A DNA stretch of 42,971 bases from Acidobacteriota bacterium. GTDB lineage: Bacteria; Acidobacteriota; Polarisedimenticolia; JACPZX01. Under the pieces are notes generated by a model, which was not told the DNA's origin, did no database searches, and worked only from the letters and a program-made list of their open reading frames with translations. Shown piece by piece: positions 1 to 9,284 of the stretch. The stretch's first letter is position 1. Each line of letters starts with the position of its first letter. The stretch spans positions 1 through 42,971 of the forward strand of contig JACPZX010000036.1 in NCBI GenBank assembly GCA_016195325.1. Reading direction: 5' to 3'. Both the position numbers and the translations under genes were made by a program.

Positions 1-9
1 GAAGATGCT

Positions 10-99
10 CTAGGACGCCTCTGCCGCCTCGACCCCCAGCCTGAAGGCCTGCCGGTTCAGCTCCTCGGTCCCCTTCGGCACGCGCGCGAGGACCGCGGC
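10..99 (-). pseudogene. detached native 3' end of korC
   Basis: Read on the minus strand, this segment continues the korC frame through the 74-bp repeat and then adds the residues A-E-A-S and a TAG stop at 10-12. Joining 2566-2031 directly to 25-10 gives an uninterrupted 183-residue gamma subunit, which is the usual size for this family. This piece is therefore best read as the original C-terminus of korC, cut off from the rest of the gene by the insert at 100-2030. It has no start of its own and is not expected to be expressed separately. An assembly artefact near a contig end remains possible. Confidence 0.6.
26..99. repeat. 74-bp direct repeat, left copy
   Basis: This is identical base for base to 2031-2104. 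It encodes the last 24 or so codons of the korC gamma subunit on the minus strand. The match ends exactly at 99, where the next base differs, and at 26, where the previous base differs. Together with the right copy it brackets a lower-GC insert of 1931 bp. Confidence 0.9.
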
Positions 100-108
100 C
101 AGACGTCA

Positions 109-741
109 CTACACGTTTCGCTTCGCCCGTGAAGACATCTGGGTGCACCAGTCTTCACCCAAGTACTTGAAGTACTGGCCATACCCACGCCGACCCTCTG
201 TCTCCTGAACGTGAGCGATGAGCTTTCGAATTCTCTTCCACAACTTCGCGATTTCCTCGCCGTGCCACGCAAAGAACTCGTCTTCTATGGGAAACAGGCC
301 GGACTTCACGAAGAACCCTACCCGATCGTATGTGACTGCCAGTCTTCGCACGTTGTTAAGTTCTTCAACCGTCACCTGTTGGACTTCGAACTCCCCATCC
401 TCCGGCAGATTGGCGGTTAAGATCCACCGTCTCGCCTCTCGCACGTTCTCATCGCTGATTTGTCTTAACACTTCGGTGAACGCTTGGAGTTTAGTGGTCT
501 TCGTAGCCTCAGTTGTATCGATCTGAGCCTGGGTCAGATGCTTGCTTGCCACAATCCCCTCAAGACTCAGCACCAGTACCAGAAGGAACTCCGCCGGACT
601 ACCGAGTCGGCAAGCCGCCGGATCCTTCACAACCCACACGAGTCCGGCGAACGACATTGCAGCGAGCACCCACAGCAAGCCTCTCAGGCTTGCGCTGCCC
701 GAGACTCTCGTAGTGTAGGCACGACCTATCACCCTATTCAT
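109..741 (-). CDS. two-helix membrane protein, DUF4760-like
   Basis: This 210-residue protein begins at the ATG at 741, in the motif MNRVIGRAY; an in-frame extension to 912 has no good start. Two hydrophobic segments lie near residues 20-40 (GLLWVLAAMSFAGLVWVV) and 48-65 (FLLVLVLSLEGIV). A cytoplasmic helical domain follows, containing the pattern REARRWI, and the last residues are basic. This layout resembles DUF4760 proteins, whose function is unknown. The gene lies inside the 1.93-kb insert, 37 nt downstream of the HAD-like gene and on the same strand, so the two are probably co-transcribed. Base composition is visibly lower in GC than the kor genes. The family assignment comes from memory of the pattern and is tentative. 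Confidence 0.6.
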   Translation of the reverse strand: MNRVIGRAYTTRVSGSASLRGLLWVLAAMSFAGLVWVVKDPAACRLGSPAEFLLVLVLSLEGIVASKHLTQAQIDTTEATKTTKLQAFTEVLRQISDENVREARRWILTANLPEDGEFEVQQVTVEELNNVRRLAVTYDRVGFFVKSGLFPIEDEFFAWHGEEIAKLWKRIRKLIAHVQETEGRRGYGQYFKYLGEDWCTQMSSRAKRNV

Positions 742-778
742 TTTTGCCACGCTGACTCCGGGGTCTTTCGGACGCTCG

Positions 779-1702
779 TTATCCGAAAGCTGATGCGTCG
801 TCGCCAAGAATCTCGTAGGGCAGACCAAGCTGGTGTGCCGTCGACGCCATTTCCTCGAGTATTGCGACGCGGAGGCGGTCGGACTCGGCGCTGTAGCGAT
901 ACTCCAAGGCACTGAGGTGTCGCTTCGGCAGGTTAAGCGTCACCATGGTTTGTTTCGGAATCAGAGACAACGTAGAACGTCGATTCGATGGCACTCGACT
1001 GAACTCCAACGAGTACTTGGGGAGAAGCTGTTGCTCAAGTTTCTGCAAGAGGGTCTCGCGAAAGTCATTCTTCAAGACGCGGAGCAACCCCTTGTCAAGG
1101 GCGTCAGAGTACTTGCGGACACGTTGGTTAAGGATATTGACCTGCAGCGCTCCGTTCTCTGCGTAAATGAGACACGGACGTTCGCGGATACGGCGATTCT
1201 TCGAAAGGCTGGAATCGAGTCTGTACTCGCGCATGAACTCGACGTTCTGCTCGTAGGAAGAGCCAGTAATAACGATGATGAACGGGCGGCCTTCCAACCC
1301 CATGCGTGCAAACAGGAGTCTGAGTCGCCGCTTCTCAGCCTGGCGCCAACTCCAAACGAGCACGCCGTCACGATCGGCGAACACGTACTGAATGCCACTT
1401 TCCTCGCATTGCGCGTAGAACTCCGCGAATCCCGCAAGGACGCTTTTCTCGGAAATGAAGGCGCGCTTGATCGTCGAAAGGACGCGTTTGACGCTCGACT
1501 GCGCGTTGGCAGGAGCTCCCGCCAAGCCAAGCCGGGGGATGCTCAGCAGCGGAATGTCGTTTGAACTGTCACCGATCGCGGCGATTCGGCCCAGGGGGAT
1601 TCTGTTATTCAACGCAAAAGCTTGAAGCGCCGTGGCCTTGGTGATCAACGCTGCGTCGACGGCGTCTGTTCCAGCCGAAAAGTAAAGGCGATCGAACGTC
1701 AT
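779..1702 (-). CDS. HAD-like protein built from two half domains
   Basis: This 307-residue protein starts at the ATG at 1702; a GTG at 1717 is an alternative. Residues 1-75 look like the C-terminal half of a Cof/HAD-IIB phosphatase: a motif III region (LITKATALQAF) and motif IV GDSSND at 44-49. No motif I precedes it. Residues 100-307 then begin a second HAD fold with motif I FADRDGVLV (D110, D112) and motif II VITGSS, but stop before any motif III or IV. The order is therefore C-half followed by N-half. This could be a real circularly permuted or tandem enzyme that lost its ends, or a remnant. It lies in the lower-GC insert between the kor repeats, downstream of a frameshifted coding remnant. 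Confidence 0.6.
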   Translation of the reverse strand: MTFDRLYFSAGTDAVDAALITKATALQAFALNNRIPLGRIAAIGDSSNDIPLLSIPRLGLAGAPANAQSSVKRVLSTIKRAFISEKSVLAGFAEFYAQCEESGIQYVFADRDGVLVWSWRQAEKRRLRLLFARMGLEGRPFIIVITGSSYEQNVEFMREYRLDSSLSKNRRIRERPCLIYAENGALQVNILNQRVRKYSDALDKGLLRVLKNDFRETLLQKLEQQLLPKYSLEFSRVPSNRRSTLSLIPKQTMVTLNLPKRHLSALEYRYSAESDRLRVAILEEMASTAHQLGLPYEILGDDASAFG

Positions 1703-1710
1703 GAAGCAGC

Positions 1711-1939
1711 TTAGCACGCGAAGCTAGGACGCTTGAGCGGGCGATAGGACGCTTTCATCGACAGATCGTGATTCCGAATGTCGGCCGTGGATCCAACCGA
1801 CGCGACGTATTCGCAGAGAGCGTCGGCGTTGTGAGCTGTGTCGATGAAGCTGGCTCGCGCCCGAATGGATCGATGCGGCCGAGAGGAGGTACAGGATTGC
1901 CGGAACGTTTTCCGGCGCGAGACCTACCGCTACCAACAC
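1711..1939 (-). pseudogene. frameshifted coding remnant
   Basis: Two minus-strand frames each look protein-like over adjacent stretches. One, ending near 1875, reads VGLAPENVPAILYLLS. The other, from about 1855 to a TAA at 1711-1713, reads SFIDTAHNADALCEYVAS and onward. A single frameshift near 1860-1875 would join them. The second frame ends 8 nt before the ATG of the HAD-like gene, so it would be the gene upstream in the same transcript, or even the missing N-terminal part of the same protein. I do not recognise the product. Confidence 0.35.
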
Positions 1940-1966
1940 CTCAAGACCGATTACTCATTCCAAGAG

Positions 1967-2566
1967 TCAAGTATCCCCCCTCGGGAATGCACCCCGCCGC
2001 TGCGCGATCAACCGGCCTTTGCTTCCGCCTGCCTCGACCCCCAGCCTGAAGGCCTGCCGGTTCAGCTCCTCGGTCCCCTTCGGCACGCGCGCGAGGACCG
2101 CGGCTTCCGCCGCCTCCACGCTCACGACGTTCGAGAGGCTCACGATCGCGCCGAGCGCCACGATGTTGGCGACGACCGGCCGGCCGAGCTTCTCGCGCGC
2201 GATCGCCTGGAAGGGGATCCGCACGGTGCGGCGCGTCTCCCCCGGGGGGAGCGCGACGTGGTCGGCCTCGATCACGAGGAGGCCGCCGGGCTTGACGTCG
2301 CCGTGGTAGGTGTCGAGTGAGTCCTGCGTGAAGGCGAGGAAGAGATCGAGGGAGTCGGCCTTCAGGTCGTCGATCTCGCCGTCGGCGATGATGACGTCGG
2401 ACTTGCTCGCGCCGCCGCGCGCCTCGGGGCCGTAGCTCTGGCTCTGGACCGCGTTGCGCCCCTCCTCGACCGCGGCCGCCTCGGCGAGGATCTTCCCCGC
2501 GAGGATGAGCCCCTGCCCCCCCTCGCCGCTGAGGCGGATCTCGATGCGCGCCGGACGGCCGCTCAC
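1967..2566 (-). CDS. korC: 2-oxoacid:ferredoxin oxidoreductase, gamma subunit
   Basis: This gamma subunit (199 residues as it stands) belongs to the enzyme that oxidatively decarboxylates a 2-oxoacid to its acyl-CoA and reduces ferredoxin. The N-terminal glycine motif SGEGGQGLILAGK is typical of the POR/KOR gamma fold. The start is a GTG at 2566 that overlaps the korB stop by 4 nt (GTGA), indicating translational coupling. The last 20 or so residues (GSKGRLIAQRRG and following) are foreign: they come from the insert that begins at the 74-bp repeat, and they replace the native A-E-A-S ending found at 10-25. The catalytic core is intact, so the protein may still function with a changed tail. 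Confidence 0.85.
   Translation of the reverse strand: MSGRPARIEIRLSGEGGQGLILAGKILAEAAAVEEGRNAVQSQSYGPEARGGASKSDVIIADGEIDDLKADSLDLFLAFTQDSLDTYHGDVKPGGLLVIEADHVALPPGETRRTVRIPFQAIAREKLGRPVVANIVALGAIVSLSNVVSVEAAEAAVLARVPKGTEELNRQAFRLGVEAGGSKGRLIAQRRGAFPRGDT
2031..2104. repeat. 74-bp direct repeat, right copy
   Basis: Exact copy of 26-99, lying inside korC near its 3' end. Beyond its outer edge (2030 and below) the korC frame runs into unrelated DNA. Confidence 0.9.
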
Positions 2567-3384
2567 GCCGTCACCGGCTCACGAAGCCTCTCGACCAGCT
2601 TCGCGTACTCGCCGCAGAACTCGGGGCGATCGATGTCGACGAAGACGCCGGTCGTGATCGCCTCGCGCCGCTCTTCCTCCGGCAGCGTCGCCGCCCTCTC
2701 CTTCGACGTCGAGTGGATCCGCAGATACTCGACCATCTCGACGGCGTCGGCCTGGTGGTTCCTCCGGCCGAAAGCGGTCGGGCACGGGGTCATCGCCTCG
2801 ACAAGCGAGAACCCCTTCTTGCGGAGGGCGCGCTCGATCAGCTTGTCGAGGACGAAGGGCTTCGCGACCGTCTCGCGCGCGACGAAGGTCGCGCCGGCCG
2901 CCGCCGCGAGCGCGGCGATGTCGAAGCTCGGCTCGATCATGCCGAACGGCGCCGTCGAGGCGCGGCGGCCCGCCGGCGTCGCCGGGGAGGCCTGCCCCCC
3001 CGTCATGCCGTAGATCCAGTTGTTGTAGAGGATGACGGTGAGGTCGATGTTCCGGCGCGCGGCGTGGATGAAGTGGTTGCCGCCGATGGCGGTCGCGTCG
3101 CCGTCGCCCGTCACCACGATCACTTGGAGATCGGGGCGCGCCATCTTCACGCCGGTCGCGAAGGTGAGCGCCCGGCCGTGCGTCGTGTGCAGCGTGTTGA
3201 CGTCGACGTAACCGGGGGTGCGGCTCGAGCATCCGATCCCGGAGACCATGCAGACCTGGCCGGGCGTCCACCCCATCCGCCCCACCGCCCTCAGGATCGC
3301 CTTGAGGACGATCCCGTCGCCGCATCCCGGGCACCAGATGTGCGGGAGCTTGTCGAGACGGAGCCAGTCGTCGTAGCCGCTCAT
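2563..3384 (-). CDS. korB: 2-oxoacid:ferredoxin oxidoreductase, beta subunit
   Basis: This 273-residue beta subunit binds thiamine diphosphate and one [4Fe-4S] cluster. Visible motifs are the cluster pattern WCPGCGDG near residue 15, GIGCSS, the ThDP/Mg motif GDGDATAIGGNH, NNWIYGMTGGQ, and a further cysteine in PCPTAFGRRN. The start is the ATG at 3384, overlapping the korA stop as ATGA. The short size and single-cluster layout fit the KorB/PorB type of the four-subunit enzymes. 2-Oxoglutarate is the likeliest substrate because the order D-A-B-C is common for kor operons, but substrate choice cannot be proved from these motifs. Confidence 0.9.
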   Translation of the reverse strand: MSGYDDWLRLDKLPHIWCPGCGDGIVLKAILRAVGRMGWTPGQVCMVSGIGCSSRTPGYVDVNTLHTTHGRALTFATGVKMARPDLQVIVVTGDGDATAIGGNHFIHAARRNIDLTVILYNNWIYGMTGGQASPATPAGRRASTAPFGMIEPSFDIAALAAAAGATFVARETVAKPFVLDKLIERALRKKGFSLVEAMTPCPTAFGRRNHQADAVEMVEYLRIHSTSKERAATLPEEERREAITTGVFVDIDRPEFCGEYAKLVERLREPVTA

Positions 3385-4523
3385 GCCGCCGCCCGGATCT
3401 CCGCGAGGATCTGGGAGGGGCGGATCGCGAGGCCGTCGACGCGCGCGAACGGGACGACCGGGCACGCGCCGCGGAGGGCCCACTCGACCTCGTGCGCCAT
3501 CTGGCCGAGGTTCATCTCGGGAACGACGACCGCTTTCGCCCTCGCGCCCGCGGCGCGCACCGCCGCCTCGGGGAACGGCCACAGCGTCCGCGGCCTGAGG
3601 AGGCCGGCCGCGATCCCCTCCGCGCGCGCCTCGCGCACCGCCTGCCGCGCCGCGCGAGAGACGCACCCGTAGGCGAAGACCACGACCTCGGCGTCGTCGA
3701 GGCTCTCGCGGACGACGTCGGTGATTTCTGCGGCGCGCCGATCGATCTTCGCGGCGAGCCGCCGGTTGAGGGCGTCGATCTCGCGCGGGTCGTTCGTGGG
3801 GAATCCCGTTTCGTCATGCGCGAGGCCGGTCACGTGGAACCGGTAGCCGTCCACCCCGTACGCCGCCATCGGCGGCACGCCGTCGGGCGTGTGGCGGTAC
3901 GGGAGGAAGCGATCGGGCGGCGCGTCGGGCCCCGCGCGCGTGACGACGTCGATCCGCGGAGGCAGGGCGACCTTCTCGGTGACGTGCGCGATGATCTCGT
4001 CGAGGAGAAGGATGACCGGCGTGCGGCATGCCTCCGACAGGTTGAAGGCGCGCACCGTCAGATCGTACGTCTCCGCGACGGAGTTCGGCGCGAGGACGAT
4101 CGCGGGGTGATCTCCGTGCGTCCCCCAGCGCGCCTGCATCACGTCTCCCTGCGCGGGCATCGTTGGAAGACCGGTGCTCGGGCCGCCGCGCTGCACGTTC
4201 ACGACGACGCACGGAATCTCGGCCATGCACGCGAAGCCGATGTTCTCCTGTTTCAGAGAGAAGCCGGGGCCGCTCGTCGCGGTCATCGTCTTGCGCCCCG
4301 CGAGAGACGCGCCGATGATCGCGCCCATCGCCGCGATCTCGTCCTCCATCTGCAGGAAGACGCCGCCGCGGCGCGGGAGCCTCTCGGCGAGCACCTCGGC
4401 GATCTCGGACGAGGGGGTGATCGGGTAGCCGGCGAAAAAGGTGAGTCCCGCCGCGAGGGCGCCGTCCGCGCAGGCCTCGTTCCCCGTCATCATCCGGGCG
4501 CGGGGACCGGGCGCCCCGCTCAC
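3381..4523 (-). CDS. korA: 2-oxoacid:ferredoxin oxidoreductase, alpha subunit
   Basis: This 380-residue alpha subunit contains the pyrimidine-binding domain near its start (GNEACADGALAAGL, then FFAGYPITPSSEI), followed by TATSGPGFSLKQE and NVQRGGPSTGLPT, which are hallmarks of KorA/VorB. The C-terminal half is the domain II/transketolase C-like part. The chosen start is the GTG at 4523, which overlaps the korD stop by 4 nt; ATG codons at 4493 and 4490 (Met-Met-Thr-Gly) are alternatives. Together with korD, korB and korC it forms a tightly coupled operon, consistent with a low-potential, oxygen-sensitive central carbon enzyme. Confidence 0.9.
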   Translation of the reverse strand: MSGAPGPRARMMTGNEACADGALAAGLTFFAGYPITPSSEIAEVLAERLPRRGGVFLQMEDEIAAMGAIIGASLAGRKTMTATSGPGFSLKQENIGFACMAEIPCVVVNVQRGGPSTGLPTMPAQGDVMQARWGTHGDHPAIVLAPNSVAETYDLTVRAFNLSEACRTPVILLLDEIIAHVTEKVALPPRIDVVTRAGPDAPPDRFLPYRHTPDGVPPMAAYGVDGYRFHVTGLAHDETGFPTNDPREIDALNRRLAAKIDRRAAEITDVVRESLDDAEVVVFAYGCVSRAARQAVREARAEGIAAGLLRPRTLWPFPEAAVRAAGARAKAVVVPEMNLGQMAHEVEWALRGACPVVPFARVDGLAIRPSQILAEIRAAA

Positions 4524-4774
4524 GGCGCGGCCTCGCGTGACGGCGCGGCGGCGGGCGCCTCGTCCCTCACGTCGAGCGCGAAGTCGGGGCAGGCGGCCTC
4601 GCAGAGGAGGCATCGGGTGCACCGCTCCGCGTGCACGACGCGGGGGAGCGCCCCTTCCATCACGAGGACTTCCCTGTTGCAGAAATCCACACAGAGGCCG
4701 CACCCCTTGCACCACGAGACTTTGATGTCGATGCGTGGCGGAGGCTTCTTCTTCGACGCGGCGGTTTCACTCAA
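4520..4774 (-). CDS. korD: 2-oxoacid:ferredoxin oxidoreductase, delta (ferredoxin) subunit
   Basis: This 84-residue ferredoxin-like subunit has two complete [4Fe-4S] motifs, CKGCGLCVDFC and CTRCLLCEAAC. It relays electrons from the alpha/beta catalytic core to external ferredoxin. No ATG or GTG sits close to the conserved region, so I chose the TTG at 4774 (giving M-S-E-T-A-A), preceded by the purine-rich GGGGACGGAG. The frame stays open upstream to about 4909, but that stretch is arginine-rich and unlike the family. It is the first gene of the kor operon. Confidence 0.8.
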   Translation of the reverse strand: MSETAASKKKPPPRIDIKVSWCKGCGLCVDFCNREVLVMEGALPRVVHAERCTRCLLCEAACPDFALDVRDEAPAAAPSREAAP

Positions 4775-4905
4775 CTCCGTCCCCGTGTTCCCCCGGGGCG
4801 CGCGGTTCGGTGCGCAACGCCGGGTCGTTTGGCGCACGGGGGCGGGGCCTCGCGTGGAACGCTCCGCGCCCGAAACGCTCGTGTCGTCTCTGCCTCCGCG
4901 TGTTT

Positions 4906-4945
4906 GCACGAACCACGCCAGACGCCGCGGGGCGTGGCCTCGTGC
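4906..4945. promoter_or_regulatory. long imperfect hairpin ahead of the hemerythrin gene
   Basis: GCACGA (4906-4911) and CCACGCC (4913-4919) pair with GGCGTGG (4931-4937) and TCGTGC (4940-4945). This makes a 13-bp stem with a small internal loop and an 11-nt apical loop. An AGGAGGT follows at 4950-4956, before an ATG at 4961 whose frame does not look coding. The site lies between the divergent kor operon and the hemerythrin-like gene. It could be an operator or a leader structure; no function is shown. Confidence 0.35.
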
Positions 4946-5025
4946 TTGCAGGAGGTCCTTGATGCCCGCGATGGAATCGGAGCCGGCCCTGGCGGCGGCT
5001 CGGGAAGGCTCCGGGGAGTCATGCC

Positions 5026-5481
5026 ATGGCCGTCGTCCTGCGGCATCCCCGCTCGCTCCTCCGCGAGCACCGGTCGCTCCACCACACGCTCAACCGCCTC
5101 GACGCGCTGCTCAACCATCCCCCCGACGGAGAGCGCCGGACGGAGTGGCTGGCCGATCTCTCCTCCCGGCTGAAGGAGCTGCGCCCGGGCCTGGCGGAGC
5201 ACTTCGGCGCCGAGGAGGAGTCGGGGCTGTTCGAGGAGATCGAGACCCAGTCGCCGGCGATGACCCCGGCGTCCCGGCGCCTCCTCGCGGAGCACGGCGC
5301 GCTGCTGCGTTCGATCGACGATCTCGTCGACACGATCCCCGCAGTGCCGCCGTACGACATCCCGTTCCATTCGCTGCGGGCGCGTGCCCGGGCCTTCACG
5401 AAGGAGCTCGCCGAGCACGAGAGCCGCGAGAACGAGATCCTGATGCGCGCGCTCGACGACGATTCCGGCGCGCTCGACTGA
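5026..5481 (+). CDS. hemerythrin-like HHE-domain protein
   Basis: This 151-residue all-helical protein has the spaced His/Glu ligands expected for a di-iron hemerythrin/HHE fold: REHRSLHH near residue 15, LAEHFGAEEES near 62, LLAEHGALL near 88 and LAEHESRENEI near 128. Family members bind oxygen or nitric oxide or handle iron. The start is the ATG at 5026; another ATG at 5021 is out of frame. It is divergent from the ferredoxin-dependent kor operon, so a role in oxygen sensing or protection is plausible but is an inference. Confidence 0.8.
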   Translation: MAVVLRHPRSLLREHRSLHHTLNRLDALLNHPPDGERRTEWLADLSSRLKELRPGLAEHFGAEEESGLFEEIETQSPAMTPASRRLLAEHGALLRSIDDLVDTIPAVPPYDIPFHSLRARARAFTKELAEHESRENEILMRALDDDSGALD

Positions 5482-5490
5482 CGGCCCGGG

Positions 5491-5499
5491 TGCTATCCT
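5491..5499 (+). promoter_or_regulatory. candidate extended -10 promoter
   Basis: TGC followed by TATCCT lies 49 nt before the ATG of the first M16 gene and just after the hemerythrin stop. The same TGC-plus-hexamer arrangement (TGCTAGAAT) is found before the tricorn-like gene. No clear -35 is visible. Confidence 0.35.
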
Positions 5500-5547
5500 T
5501 CCGCCCCGATTCGCAGCACGCCTGAATTCCCCATCGCGGAGACGCCC

Positions 5548-6903
<1,356 letters not shown>

Positions 6904-6905
6904 TC

Positions 6906-8429
6906 ATGCGGGCGCAGAGCGCCGGCCGCCTCGCCACGACCTTCGTCCTCGTCGCCATCATCGCCGCCGGCTCGGCCGCCACGGGCCGGGCCGCGGGAGG
7001 GTTCAAGACCGTGCTCAAGCAGACCAAAGACCCGCTCGTCTCGTTCCGAATCCTCTTCAACGTCGGCGCCGCGGCCGACCCCGCGGGGAAGGAAGGGCTC
7101 GCCGCGATGACGGCCTCGATGGTGAGCGACGCCGGCAGCCGCGCAATGAAGTACGAGGAGATCGTCCAGGCCTTCTACCCGATGGCCACCGGCTTCGGCG
7201 GGCACGTCGACAAGGAGATGACGGTCTTCATGGGGACGACGCACGTCGACACCCTCGACGGGTACTACGGGCTCATCTCGGCGATGCTGCTCGACCCGGG
7301 CTTCCGCGACGAGGACTTCAAGCGCGTCAAGGACGACACGCTGAATTACATCAAGGTCTCGCTCCGCGAGAACAACGAGGAGGAGCTGGGCAAGGAGCGC
7401 CTCTACACCGAGATTTACGCGGGCCATCCGTACGGCCACCTCACGGCCGGGACGCTTTCGGCGATCGAGAAGCTCACGATCGACGACGTGAAGGCCTTCT
7501 ACCGCCAGAACTACACGCGGGCGAACCTCGTGCTCGCGATGTCGGGAGGCTACAGCGACGCTTTCCTCGATCGCGTGAAGAAGGACATGCTGAAGCTCCC
7601 CGAGGGGCCGGCCTCGAGCGTCGCGATCACGGCGCCGAAGGCCGTGGAGGGGCGCCGGCTCACCATCCTCAAGAAGGAGACACGGGCCACCGCGATCTCC
7701 ATCGGCTTCCCGATCCGCGTGACGCGCGCGGATCGCGACTGGATCGCCCTCGACGTCGCCCGCTCGTGGCTCGGCCAGCACCGGAACTCGAGCGCGTGGC
7801 TCTTCCAGCGCATCCGTGAGATCCGCGGCCTGAACTACGGCGACTACGCCTACACCGAGTACTTCCCGCGCGGCATGTTCCAGTTCATGCCCGACCCGAA
7901 CCTCTTCCGCCGACAGCAGATCTTCCAGCTCTGGATCCGCCCGGTCGAGCCGGCGAACTCCCACTTCGCGCTCCGCATCGCGATGTACGAGCTGCAGCGC
8001 CTCATCGACAGGGGGCTCACCCAGGACCAGTTCGAGGAGACGCGCAAGTTCCTGAGGAAGAACGCGGCGCTCGTCGCGAAGACGCAGAGCGAGATCCAGG
8101 GGTACGCCCTCGACGCGGCGGCGTACGGCTACGACGACTACGTGTCGTTCGTCCGGAAGGGGCTCGACGCCCTGACGCTCGCCGACGTGAACGCGGCCAT
8201 CCGGAAGCACCTCACCGCCGACAACCTCCGCATCGTGATGATCGCGAAGGACGCCGAGGGGCTGAGGGACGCCATCGTGAGCGACACGCCGTCCCCGATG
8301 AAGTACGGCGAGGGGGCGACGAAGCCCCAGGAGATCCTCGACGAGGACAAGGTCATCTCGGTCCTCCCCCTCCGCATCCCGGCGGCGAACGTGACCATCG
8401 TGCCGATCGACGAGGTCTTCGCGAAGTAG
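6906..8429 (+). CDS. M16 family peptidase, non-catalytic partner
   Basis: This 507-residue exported protein starts at the ATG at 6906, 2 nt after the upstream stop, and has a signal segment (residues 1-29). The fold is M16, but the position of the HxxEH motif reads EGLAAMTAS, so no zinc site exists. The C-terminal half keeps the substrate-clamp motif IREIRGLNYGDYAY (the R/Y region of M16 enzymes). Such inactive subunits complete the active site of the catalytic partner encoded immediately upstream. Confidence 0.9.
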   Translation: MRAQSAGRLATTFVLVAIIAAGSAATGRAAGGFKTVLKQTKDPLVSFRILFNVGAAADPAGKEGLAAMTASMVSDAGSRAMKYEEIVQAFYPMATGFGGHVDKEMTVFMGTTHVDTLDGYYGLISAMLLDPGFRDEDFKRVKDDTLNYIKVSLRENNEEELGKERLYTEIYAGHPYGHLTAGTLSAIEKLTIDDVKAFYRQNYTRANLVLAMSGGYSDAFLDRVKKDMLKLPEGPASSVAITAPKAVEGRRLTILKKETRATAISIGFPIRVTRADRDWIALDVARSWLGQHRNSSAWLFQRIREIRGLNYGDYAYTEYFPRGMFQFMPDPNLFRRQQIFQLWIRPVEPANSHFALRIAMYELQRLIDRGLTQDQFEETRKFLRKNAALVAKTQSEIQGYALDAAAYGYDDYVSFVRKGLDALTLADVNAAIRKHLTADNLRIVMIAKDAEGLRDAIVSDTPSPMKYGEGATKPQEILDEDKVISVLPLRIPAANVTIVPIDEVFAK

Positions 8430-8451
8430 CGCATGCGGCCCTGGGGCCGCG

Positions 8452-9246
8452 TCAGGCGAACTGGTGAAGCCCCAGGACGTCCCACCACGTCGTGTTCTTC
8501 TCGATGTGGCGGAAGACTTCGACGAGCAGAGGGTTGGCGGTCGTCGGAGCGAGGATGACCTGGCCGAGCATCTGCGCCTGATTGTCGATGATCCTCTCGC
8601 GGGATCGGCGGGCCTCATCGGATCCCGCGTCGACCAGCGCCACCCCCTCGGCCCAGGCGTGCTCGCGGGCCGCCTCGAAACTGAACGACGTGATCTCCTC
8701 CTCGAGCGGCCCGAGGAGCTTGTCGAAGATCGCGAGGCCGGGCGCGTAGATCTTCTCGATCCTGTCCCGCACGGGGCGCGTGGTCTTCTCCAACGCTTCG
8801 TTGATCGCGGTGTGATCCGCGTGACGCGTCGCCCGATCCGGATCGATGGTGACCTCCCGCAGCGCCACGGGGAGGTCGTGATTCACGTGCGCGTTGATGC
8901 CGAGCACGAGATCCTGGAGGACCAGCGCGCGGCCCTGAGACGAAGCCCGAAACGAGATCCTCCACGACTTCGGGACTGTCGCGAGATCACCTCTCTCGAA
9001 CGTGAACAACGCGCGGCGGTAGAGGTTCGCGAAGGCGACCGCATAGCGCTCGACCCACCCCCCGTCCTGAAAAGCCTTCGACGCGAGACGCCGCCGGATG
9101 TCCCGGGAGATCAGGACGTAGGCCGTGACAAAGACCGCCCGGCGATCCCTGGCCGTGCGGAGGGTCTCCTCGATCACGGTCAGATCCCGGACGACATCCT
9201 CGATCGACTTGTACTCTCGGGAGAGCAACGCAAGATCGAGCTTCAT
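8452..9246 (-). CDS. DUF5995 family protein
   Basis: This 264-residue, largely helical protein starts at the ATG at 9246; an upstream in-frame ATG at 9288 would overlap the previous gene. It contains the characteristic NHDLPVAL near residues 130-137, preceded by LVLGINAH, which marks the DUF5995 family. No signal peptide or membrane segment is visible. The biochemical function is unknown. It lies 38 nt downstream of a pYEATS membrane protein on the same strand, so the two probably form one transcript. Confidence 0.75.
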   Translation of the reverse strand: MKLDLALLSREYKSIEDVVRDLTVIEETLRTARDRRAVFVTAYVLISRDIRRRLASKAFQDGGWVERYAVAFANLYRRALFTFERGDLATVPKSWRISFRASSQGRALVLQDLVLGINAHVNHDLPVALREVTIDPDRATRHADHTAINEALEKTTRPVRDRIEKIYAPGLAIFDKLLGPLEEEITSFSFEAAREHAWAEGVALVDAGSDEARRSRERIIDNQAQMLGQVILAPTTANPLLVEVFRHIEKNTTWWDVLGLHQFA

Positions 9247-9284
9247 CGGTGATTCACTCCGCGAAAGAGTCGCGTTGGCGCGAT

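Noticed and set aside
100-2030. Transposon ends on the korC insert
   Set aside because: The inner edges of the insert show no terminal inverted repeats, and a 74-bp target duplication is far longer than those of known transposases.
4961-5025. Gene starting at the ATG behind AGGAGGT
   Set aside because: The frame becomes an Ala/Arg/Pro-rich shadow of the hemerythrin gene and has no family-like motif.
6906-8429. Degenerate or decayed M16 gene
   Set aside because: Loss of HxxEH with a conserved clamp region is normal for the non-catalytic subunit of two-gene M16 systems.
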